Below are positions 53,260 through 62,443 of a stretch of 64,000 nucleotides of DNA, piece after piece. A program made the position numbers and the translations under genes. The DNA is from Tetranychus cinnabarinus. Taxonomy: Eukaryota; Arthropoda; Arachnida; Trombidiformes; Tetranychidae. The notes beneath the pieces are model-generated. The model saw nothing but the letters and a program-made list of their open reading frames with translations. It searched no databases and had not been told where the DNA came from. The stretch covers positions 3,224,001 through 3,288,000 of the forward strand of contig WHVY01000003.1 in the NCBI GenBank assembly GCA_022266195.1, given 5' to 3'. Position 1 is the stretch's first letter, and the number at the start of each line of letters is the position of its first letter.

Positions 53260-54262
53260 TCAGTGCTGAACTTCGTCTTCATCAACAGCAGCCAATTTCT
53301 CAGCCGTTTTTAGTAGAGGTGTCAACATGAAGGCTCCTTTAACTTTATGGTTTGATTCACCAACCACTTTGAGCAATGAAACTCCTTTTGGATTGTTGAT
53401 GTTACATTCTTCTTGATTTGAATATCTTGAGCAAATCAATTCCATCACATCTTTCATTACCAATGATATACTTGACCGGAGAAAGGTTGTCGTGTCCCGG
53501 GTTTTGCCACAATCCGATCTTGATTTAGTATTGGCAGAGACACAGTCAAGCATTGATGAGTAAATACAACAAACATTACCGACCATTTCAACTCCAGTTG
53601 AATTGTCCGAGGCAAAATCAAGCTGGCGATTGGCTTGATTTAAGCACTTGTTCCAACCGGGAAGACTCTCAGAACTGGCACATTTAAGTATTTCCATTGT
53701 ATCTAATAGTTAAAATAAATAATTTGACTTTGACTTTACATACTTCGAAATTTTTTTCTTGGTGTACCTTGCTTTTTTTGCTGATTTGAACAGGTGCTTT
53801 GGATGAATTTTTTCATTCCATGAAGGAATACATTTAAAGCTTGACGAGCTAATCCAGATAAACATTTACCATATCGTCTCATGCTTTTATAGACAGTTGC
53901 TCCAAGACTAAAGTTAGGATAAAATTAAAAGATGATTTAAAGGTTAATTGTTGCTTTTCATACTCACTCGCAGTGTTTGTTTATTGCATCCGTTGTTGTG
54001 GGCCATTCAGTTCGATTGACAAGTAACACTGGTTCAACCATAGCAGCTGTGTGATTGAAAAGATGTTCACAGGATCCAGTTGCATTGTTTTCGAGTTCAT
54101 CGGGAATTTTTGACGAGGACTTCTTTTTATCAGCTAAAAAATAACAGATGTAAATTTAAATTAAAGTACGAGTAGAAAACGTTGACAAACTGAGTTTAAT
54201 TTACCTTGGATAGTGATAATACTTGCGAAAATTAAGAATAACGTGAAAAGAATGAGCTTCAT
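53260..54262 (-). CDS. Secreted 12-cysteine protein C
   Basis: There are four exons in minus-strand order: 54262-54205, 54133-53968, 53907-53768, 53702-53260 (268 aa). The signal peptide is MKLILFTLFLIFASIITIQ. Then come GSCEHLFNHTAAMVEPVLLV, NKHC, exon 3 (140 nt) with YGKCLSGLARQALNVF and FIQSTC, and exon 4 with LKC, GWNKC, VCCIYSS, LDC, SDC, LICSRY and EEC. The twelve mature Cys and intron phases 1, 2, 1 equal those of A and B; introns are 60-71 bp. Sequons include NAT, NHT and NST. LDF-SDNST, CCIYSS, LICSRY and NNP-G are shared with gene A, while GKTRD is shared with B. It lies in inverted orientation to A and B across the mucin-like gene. Function unknown. Confidence 0.88.
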
Positions 54263-54361
54263 GTTTGAATGTTTGATTGGCGGTTGTTGCTATTGAAATT
54301 GGTTTAATGTTTAACTGATAATACCAAGAAACTGTTGACTCACCAACTTTCAATTACTGGT

Positions 54362-54394
54362 TATTTTTATACACAGAATAACATTATTTATATA
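54362..54394 (-). promoter_or_regulatory. TATA-like boxes upstream of gene C
   Basis: On the minus strand, TATATAAATA (54394-54385) and TATAAAAATA (54371-54362) lie about 100-130 bp upstream of the gene C start codon, a suitable distance for a TATA promoter with a leader of about 70 bases. AT-rich context makes chance matches likely. Confidence 0.3.
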
Positions 54395-55503
54395 CAAAGG
54401 TTGACGATGTAGAGTACAAGATTCATTTCATGGATCAACAATGAGATAAAATTGAAAAGTTATTTGAATCATAGCCTAAGGATATTGAGGATGTAAATGC
54501 TTGATATAACTTAGTGAGACTTTTGATTTAAATCTATCGTTTTGGAGGTCAAATTATTCACTAGTTTTTCACCTAAAAAGTAATGGAAATATTTACACTA
54601 AATTACAATTAAGAAATGTTGTTTACCTTGTTTACCCATATTTTTCCCATTTTTTGGGTTGCCTTACCTAAAAACTGGTCAATACAGGAAAAAAACATTT
54701 GGTTCATAGAGTCAATCTTTTCAATTGATCAAAGCTTGATTTACTTGTCGGTTTCCATTAAATCAACGGAATTATATCAAAATTTTAGGTAATCATTTGA
54801 TTTCAGTTTTTCTGCCTGAAAATTCAGACAATAAACTCGGATACTAGAATAAGATTTACTAATTAACGTTCAACTAACACAATCAACTTGGGTTATTAAC
54901 CTAAATTATTTTGTGCTCTGTTCTAGACTGCTTAGAATCTCATACAAAAATTATAAAAGATGATGAACATTATTTTAATTGTAATTAAAATTACGTGATC
55001 TTTTGCTTCTTGCAGTTTAATAGGTAATCAGAGTTTGCATTGTAAAGATGAGCTGCTATTTTAAAATAACAGCTACGCCAATTATGACAGATTTATTTTG
55101 GTAACTTGATCAAACCAGGAAAAAACTGGTAAATGAATGGAAACAATTTAACTCAATTGTTAACATTCATGAATACAAATCACTTTTAATGAAGAATTAA
55201 TTGGCTGTGATTTGATTCTCAATCTGTCACCATCAATAGTGTGTTATCCTCACCAACAATTGCAGACAATTGTTGACCAGATTATCAGTGTGAAACACTT
55301 ATCAACCGTTAAGGACTAAATTAGTGTCTATTTGTTTTACGTGTTAATAACCGTTTCTTTCAGCCAACAATTCCTCAATGTGAATTAAATTTGAATTAAT
55401 CTTGTATTTAAACACGTTCTTTTCATCATCTGCTTGCCTATTGCTATTGTGATTCTGGTTTCGATTGGGTTATCACTGAAAATTATAAAACATAATAATA
55501 GCA
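54395..55503. other. Divergent spacer between gene C and the NRF-6-like gene
   Basis: No gene was recognised. Both neighbours are transcribed away from this region, so it should hold two promoters. I see only AT-rich sequence with no decisive motif for the NRF-6-like gene. Confidence 0.5.
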
Positions 55504-58500
55504 ATGGCCAAGCATTTAACTTTACTCGTTATCATTTGGATTGGTTTGATTATACCTCAGCAATTCGTTAACTGCAATGAAGCTTTCGATGTATTTGGTA
55601 AAGTTTTAATGCAACGAATTATGAGAAATGATGAAATTGAATTTGCTCTGGAAATGGTTAAAATTAAGATTGATGGCTTCTTGAGTAAAGCTAATTTAAC
55701 TGCACCTTGCTCACAGTTTCGTCGATTATTAACCAATGAATTAGAGAAAGGATCTTTTTGGACTTTTCAATGTGAGTATTATCAGACGATTCAAGTCGAA
55801 CCATAAATTTATCCGTTTTTGCATCAAATATTGAATCAAGTTACACAGAAATCAAAATGACAATGTACAATGTGTATTGTATTGATTCAATAATTGCGTG
55901 TGTTAGTATTGAAGAAATCCAAGTGTCTAAGATTCCTTAATCAATGTATTGTATTGTAAATGCCCTTTGTAATCAGTGTTGGATTCCCAAGCTAAAATTC
56001 CAGCCGGTTTATTGAGAGGGAAAATGAGATTGGTTGGATCTTACGATCAATGTTTGTCATTAAATGTTGACCTGCGTCCATATAAACCAAGATATCCAGC
56101 CTTACCAGATTTAATGACAACTCGTTATTGTCATCTCAGGATTTCCGTTCAAAATATACTCCATAAGATGCCTCCTGGTTTATTGAAGAGTAAAGAGTTT
56201 GAGGTAACCAAAATGATCAAACTTTACCCATGAAAAGCACGATTTAATCATTCTTTTGGGCCTTTTCTTTATAAATTATTTAGTCATTGGAATTAACTAA
56301 CATCAGGTCATTAATGAGCGAATCCAACAGTAACCTTATGGATCCAGATATACACATTTGTCTTCCCTCTGTTTGCACAAATGATGATATTAAATCCATT
56401 ATCTCAACTTTTAAAAGAGGTAAGTTGATACAGTGTTGTTGTTTAAACCACAATAAATTAATTGCCTTTCAGCAATCCAGATTGGCAAATCCATTCCAAC
56501 AGAGATAAATCATTGTGATGATGGTAGCACTTCACCGTGGGAGGATTATGAAATTGTTATACTGTAAGTTGTAATGAATAGTGTTGCTGCTGATTTATGG
56601 TTCAATGCTTTATTTAATGACGCGTATCTATTTCTTTATATCTGATCCCAAGTGGATTCTTATTACTAATCGCGTGGATTGTGCTGTTTGGGTCAGTTAT
56701 GGATTGGTATCATTCAAAATATAAAATGAAACCTAAATTTAAATTAATTTCCCTTGCAATTAACTTTTCAATCATTAAAAATGGTGATAAATTGCTAAAT
56801 ACCAAAGAATCTACCAGTTCAATCACTTGTCTTCATGGACTCAAATGTATATCTATGTTTTTCATCTTTCTTGGACATTATGGATTGGCTCTTATGGCAA
56901 GTTTTTCAGGTGAATCTTGCTCTTATTCAATTTCATTAATTGTTCAATCAATATAATTAGAGCTTTAACTGATTTTTGGCTTCATATTTTACCCAATTTA
57001 GTTGATACCATGGAACTTGACAGTCGTGCAAAGGAATTTTGGACCCAAATTGTGGTCAATTCGTCTGCTTGGGTCGATACTTTTTTTGTAATCAGGTGAG
57101 TTGGTAGTTATTGTAATTTATTAGACATGTCATTGATTCAAATCAATTCTTCACTATTGCATTCAGTGGTCTTTTGGTCTCTTATCATATGTTGGATAAA
57201 GCAGGATCACATTCAAAACTTTTCAAGGGTAAATCAGTAAAAGAGCGGATTTCAATGACAGCTGATTATCTTGTAAATGCTTACATTTATCGTTATTTAA
57301 GGTAAACTTATATAACTTTGTATTACACAAGTTCATTATGGGTTTAGACTTATGAATTAATCTCTCTTATTTCAAGATTAGCTGTTCCAATGGTAGTTGT
57401 ACTTCTACTTGCAATAATTTGGAAAAGATTTGGCTCAGGTCCCAATTGGTATATTTGGTCAGCTGAAATAACCGATACATGCATCAGAGATTGGTGGAAA
57501 TTAGTATTATTCATTAATAACTTCTTTTCTCAGAATATGATTGGATTCGAGGTAATTTTGAGTGCCTCAATATTCTGGTTGAATTTAATAAAACCTTAAA
57601 ATCGTTGCATTACAGTGTTTAGGTCCAGTTTGGTACATAGCAAATGATTTTCAATTCTATCTGTTTGCTCCATTCATCGCTATGTTGATCCTGTCAAGGT
57701 AAATCATCTATTTTAATTTGTCAACTGTTAAAATCTAATGAGTGTATTTACAGACGTCGCTGGTTAAGTTGGTCTATTTTAATCTTCATAACTGTTGCAT
57801 CAATAATTATTACTGGTCTGATAATTGATGAAAAAGACTTGACTCCGACGCTTGTTTGGCATCCTAAGATGATAAATGGTTATTATGCTCATGTTTATAT
57901 CAAACCTTGGTGTCGAGTAGGTGCTTATTGTATTGGTTTAGGTCTTGGAGATGTTTTAATAACAACTAGGCGTAATTTTAAAATCAATAAGGTAGAAGTC
58001 ATTTTATAATTTTCATCATTGGCCACTTCATTCATTCTCATTTCATTAACTAGGCAATCAATATTTGTTTGTGGATTCTCTCCATTTTCATACTTTGCAC
58101 GGTAATTTTGATGCCATATCGTTTCAATTCGCATAATTTTGACAAAGTGGAAGCAATTATATATGGATCACTCCACCGCCCTGTTTGGGCTTTAGCGATC
58201 TCTTGGGTTATCTTTTCCATTGTAACTGGTAATGCTCCATTAGTTGATCGAGTGTTATCTTGGTCATTCTTCATTATCCTGTCGAGGTTAACCTATGGTG
58301 CTTATCTGACACAGTTTATTGTTTTCTCGAGCTTTACTCTTGCAAATAGACTTTACTTAGATACAACATTCCAGCTTGGCGTGAGTATAACTTTAGTTTA
58401 CAATCAATTTAGTTTATCAAGCAATGTATTTTGTTTCATGGTTTTTCATTTTTCAATCTATAGATTGTTTTATTTTGTGGTATTTATACCATTGGATACA

Positions 58501-58679
58501 TTTCGGCTGCAGTCCTTTCTTTAATGGTCGAATATCCAACGAAAAATTTTATCGAAGAATGGCAAAGATCAAAATACGGTGTTTCATCTGGACCAGTTAA
58601 ATCTAACCAGAATGGCTTTCAATCAACGGGGAATGTCAAATTAACGGCGGTCAACAAATCTATTGACAATGTGAAATAA
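55504..58679 (+). CDS. NRF-6-like membrane acyltransferase (12 exons)
   Basis: Exons: 55504-55771, 55977-56203, 56284-56419, 56473-56563, 56653-56909, 57002-57095, 57167-57301, 57377-57551, 57616-57698, 57754-57991, 58054-58380, 58464-58679. All phases agree; 748 aa. It belongs to the nose-resistant-to-fluoxetine family, multipass proteins with an extracellular NRF domain and an acyltransferase-3 domain; C. elegans members are linked to lipid or drug transport, but the reaction is unproven. Visible parts: signal peptide (about 1-24, TLLVIIWIGLII), NRF domain (about 60-235) with paired Cys blocks (APCSQF, SYDQCL, RYCHL, HICLPSVC, NHCDD), a first transmembrane helix (GFLLLIAWIVLFG), then the acyltransferase-3 core with GLKCISMFFIFLGH (the R/K-X10-H motif, here Lys), NSSAWVDTFFVISG, GPVWYIANDFQFYLFAP and about ten hydrophobic segments, and a polar cytoplasmic tail. 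The arrangement is typical of the family. Converges on UTP13. Confidence 0.92.
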
Positions 58680-58680
58680 A
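58675..58680 (+). terminator. Poly(A) signal overlapping the NRF-6-like stop codon
   Basis: AATAAA spans the TAA stop (58677-58679). In the 260-bp convergent gap, TTTATT at 58836-58841 and 58872-58877 gives minus-strand signals for UTP13. Confidence 0.3.
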
Positions 58681-58939
58681 AATTGTCAAATGCAATTTAA
58701 GGCGACCGATAAAATAATATAAAACAAATTTATTCAGATTGACTTTTTTTACACTTAAATTAGCTAGTATTATAAACAATTGAGAATTTAAAAAATTAAT
58801 TAAAAATCATCTGAAATCAGAACTTGAAACATTCATTTATTCTTGCATGCATAAATATTCTATGCAATTACTTTATTAACAAAAAATATATTTACAATGC
58901 TTTTTCATTCAATATTTTTTTCTAGAAACAAGATAGGAT

Positions 58940-61516
58940 TCAATTATCTAACTTAATATTTGAATATAAAAAGTTAATAACACTTATCTGTTCAGATAAT
59001 TTATTGATTCTGTTCATGTGTCTACTAGTATATGACAAGAAACCTTCCACGATTTCTTTTGATTCGGGTAAATTTAGTATTCCTTCAAGTCCAAGGAAGT
59101 TTAAAGTTACCCTGAAGATGTATTGAGCAGCTTCACTATTTTTACTATTAGTATTCCAGTTGATAGCATATTTGAGTAAAGAAACAAGTTGATCTTCTCG
59201 TAAACCCTTTAAAGATGATTCCAAGACTTGTAATTGATCTTGATTTGTCGTGAAAAGTATCTCTTTTACAATATTCAAAGCTCTAAAGGGTTGCTCTAAT
59301 TTTATAGCAAGTTTCAATGCTTTTGTCCATTTCTGTTGTTGTATTAAATTCATGAGTTTTTGTTCATTAGCCATGAAAAGTTCTTCTTTCTTAGCTTCTT
59401 CCTCCTTCTTCTCAACAGTATCATCTTTCCACACAATAATCTGAGAATCTTCACCTCCAGTTACCAGTAACTTCTCATCTTCACTTGCTGTTAATGCCCA
59501 AATTTTAGCTGCATGAGCATCCAAAGTGGTTGAACACTCTCCAGTTTTTACTGTCCACAGTTTTACGTTACCATCGGATGAACTGGAAATTATTTGCATA
59601 CCTCGATTAACAAAGACAAAGTTCAGTACTGAGCTTTCATGGCTCTGAAGTGTTTTAAGACAAGAGAAATCATTGAGAGACCAAAGTTTTATAGTTGTAT
59701 CGGCTGATGCGGTTGCAACAATCACATCTACTGGAGAGAAAGCGATAGACCAGATTCCTCTTCGATGTCCTTTCAGAGTCCCCGCAAGGCTCAGATTTTT
59801 ATCGAAACTCCAAAGTTTAGCGGTTCTGTCTTGTGAACATGAAGCAATGAACTTATCATTTGGAGCAATAGCTAGTCCATTGATATCTTTATCATGAGCT
59901 TTAACTGTTTCCAGGGTTGAAAGATGAATTTCTTTAGAGTCAGGTTCAACTTTTATTTTCGTCGGAACCTTCCAAACTTTCATAGTAGTGTCTTCAGATG
60001 CCGAAAATAGCCAATTGGTTGATTTGAATGGAACTGCTAAAGTTATGACAGAAAGGGAATGACCACTTGCGATATATAAACACTGTGCTGACATTGTATT
60101 TGGATTGAAAGACCAAAGACGAATATCATTGTCTTTCGAAGAGCTGGCAAAAAGTGTTTTATTTGTTGGGTAAACTTGAAGGGATAGAACTATTCCTGAG
60201 TGTCCTTTGATTATTGATGATTCCATAGTTTCAATGTGGAATATTGTCATATTAGGTGAGTTAGTAGCTACAACAATGTGTTTCTCAGCAGGACCAATGA
60301 ACTTGATATCTGAAACTTGATCAATGTTTCCAATTGCTTGACGAACTAGTTCAAAGGATTGAAGATCATAAAATAAAATGTTCCTTTCATACGAAACAAC
60401 AAGAAGTTTATTTAGATCAGGATGCAGAAGGCATTGAATAATCATTTCTGGAGTTTGGTTTTCATTTTGATTATCATTGGCCAATATTGAATTACTCTGA
60501 GTGAATAAACATGCACCGCTTGATGTATCCCATGCTTTTATTATACCTTTAGGACCACCAGTGAGGAAGACTTTGCCTTTTGGTTTTTGATCACCAATAA
60601 AACCGAAAATAGCATTGTCAGGTAATAAGATCATGGATTCAACTGCTTCGAAAAGAGGGATTTTTCTCAAAGAAGTTCCATCGTCAATTGACCAAACGAT
60701 AGCTAACATATCACGACTGGCAGAAAGAATCAAATTTTTTTCATCATGAGAATAAAATTGCAATCCAATAACTCTGCTACAATGACCAACGAAATTAGAG
60801 ATGAGCTGACTGTCAGCCAATTTCCAAACATTAACAGAGTAATTCAAATCTCCTGATGCCGCGATTAATTCAGTTTTGTCAGCCTTAGTGTAAAATTGAA
60901 TACAGGAAATGACACCTCGACATCCCTTCAAATGATGAGTACAATATTGTTTTATCACATCCCAAACTTTAACAATAGTATCACTAGACCCGGTAGCTAG
61001 AAGATTTCCTTTACCACCATCACTAATTGCTAACGTTGACATTGGTCCAGTGTGTAAACCTCTCCAAGTTCTTCTCAGCGTAGCACCCTCACTATTCCAA
61101 GACCACTCCTTGAGAAGGCCACTACGATAGGCAGCATACACTTTATCCACGCCATCGTGATATCCAGTAACAAAATCAATAACCTCATCCTCAATATCTG
61201 AATCTACTTTCTCTTTGATGGTTGCAACTTCGGATCCGTCATTGATAGACTCGATTTTAATCGCATTGCCAGATGAAGATAAGAGATTTTTACCGGATTC
61301 ATCAACCTGAAAATTGAGTTAAATACACAAAATTAAATAAAAGAAAAAAAATGTGGATATTGAAAGCTTCAGGTACTCACCTTTAAGAAACCATTGGTGA
61401 AAGAAGGATGAATACGGCTCTGGACTTTAAAACTGAAAATTGAATGACGATGAATGAGAATTTAATAGTAAACAAATCAATTCATCAACTTACCTCTCTT
61501 TAAGTTCAAATTTCAT
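58940..61516 (-). CDS. TBL3: UTP13/TBL3, SSU-processome WD40 protein
   Basis: There are three exons in minus-strand order: 61516-61494 (MKFELKE), 61432-61381, 61306-58940; 813 aa (human TBL3 is about 808). It is a UTP-B subcomplex subunit that binds the U3 snoRNP assembly and is needed for 18S pre-rRNA cleavage in the nucleolus. Two tandem WD40 propellers are visible: LLATGSSDTIVKVWD and THHLKGCRGVI near residue 130, LILSASRDMLAIVWS, LFASSSKDNDIRLWSF, HDKDINGLAIAPNDKF, ASCSQDRTAKLWSF, GHRRGIWSIAFSP, TASADTTIKLW, SSSDGNVKLWTVKTGEC and VTGGEDSQIIVWKDD. After a charged linker (KKEEEAKKEEL) comes the all-helical Utp13 C-terminal domain (about 675-805: LKLAIKLEQPFRALNIV, WNTNSKN, YTSRHMNRINKLSEQ). 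The small first two exons were placed by splice phase and by the FK---RI-P-F---G pattern of TBL3. The start at 61516 is the only Met in frame before the splice. Confidence 0.93.
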
Positions 61517-61611
61517 GATTATAACAGAATACAACAAAAAGTAATACAGTAAACAAAAACAAAATATTGATGATTTTAAAAATAAGAACACGTTTTTTTT
61601 CTTGGTTTGAG

Positions 61612-61687
61612 TTTTGAATGCGTTGTTATGGCAACTGTGGCATCAAACATTACAACCAGCTTTGCATCTCTTTAAAGTTGGCACTAA
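61612..61687. repeat. Direct repeat copy 1 in the UTP13/SAC1 promoter
   Basis: It shares TTTTG-AT-CGTTG-TA-GGCAA-TGTG-CATCAA, AGCTTTG-ATCT and CTTTAAAG---CACTAA with copy 2 (62261-62346), which has about 10 extra bases in the middle. It contains GTTGTTATGGCAAC (61622-61635), an X-box-like palindrome. Confidence 0.7.
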
Positions 61688-62244
61688 GGCTATGGGCCAA
61701 AATAGACCTGATAAAGTTGGATATAAACGAAGTTCTATGAAAGTTGCATTGAAAAATTATGTAACTCTTATCAAAAATTTCGTAAGATGTAGTATTCAGT
61801 CATAATTGCGCTTCAAAGTTGAAACAATTTTCGATAATTTCTCAAGAACCAGTTATGATTCAGTTCTAAATTTTGTGCAAATATCGTTTGCTTTTCGGAT
61901 ACTTTTGGTGAAACGACATTAATTCAAACATATAAGCTCATCTTATTAGAAACTTATCAACGCAAATATAATCTAAAGGAAAAAGATTCGACGATTCTCC
62001 TAATTTTTAATCGATTTTTGCTTGGCGACAACTTTTACATCAATTATTGCTAACTTTTGACAGGCTATGTTAAAATAAATCATATGATTAAGGAACAAGT
62101 TAAGATCGTAAAATTTGTAAAGTCAAGATTATGCTAAGACTTGAGCCTTTAATGATGGCAATTATCTTTCAAAAGATCGATCCGTTAGTCGGAGTGCTAT
62201 TCGTCGAATGGGCTTTACCTGAGAATAGGTATTTTCATCGATGG

Positions 62245-62252
62245 TATCGATA
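62245..62252. promoter_or_regulatory. DRE motif TATCGATA
   Basis: A perfect 8-bp DNA-replication-related element, which binds DREF in Drosophila housekeeping promoters, lies about 190 bp upstream of the SAC1 start codon. Confidence 0.45.
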
Positions 62253-62260
62253 TTAGCCGA

Positions 62261-62346
62261 TTTTGCATCCGTTGCTACGGCAATTGTGTCATCAACTCCA
62301 ATTACTGTGATGTCACAACAGCTTTGTATCTTTAAAGGGACACTAA
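62261..62346. repeat. Direct repeat copy 2 in the UTP13/SAC1 promoter
   Basis: This is the diverged partner of 61612-61687. It contains GTTGCTACGGCAAT (62271-62284), a weaker X-box-like half-palindrome, and lies about 100 bp before the SAC1 ATG. Confidence 0.7.
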
Positions 62347-62443
62347 TTTGTTTTGTGTTTCCTTATCAAGATCTAATTGTAAATTGTTTAATTAATCCGT
62401 CGTTGATTTTGGCTTTGTGATTGTAATAATTCAATTAAGAACA

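Larger units (their letters stand above)
61517..62443. promoter_or_regulatory. Bidirectional promoter region of UTP13 and SAC1
   Basis: This is 927 bp between two divergent housekeeping start codons. It contains a DRE-type TATCGATA (62245-62252) and a pair of diverged direct repeats (61612-61687 and 62261-62346), each with an X-box-like palindrome. An open frame at 61614-61805 lies inside the first repeat and looks accidental. Confidence 0.5.

Noticed and set aside
61614..61805. 63-codon frame between UTP13 and SAC1
   Set aside because: It lies in the promoter direct repeat; the second copy of the repeat does not preserve the frame.
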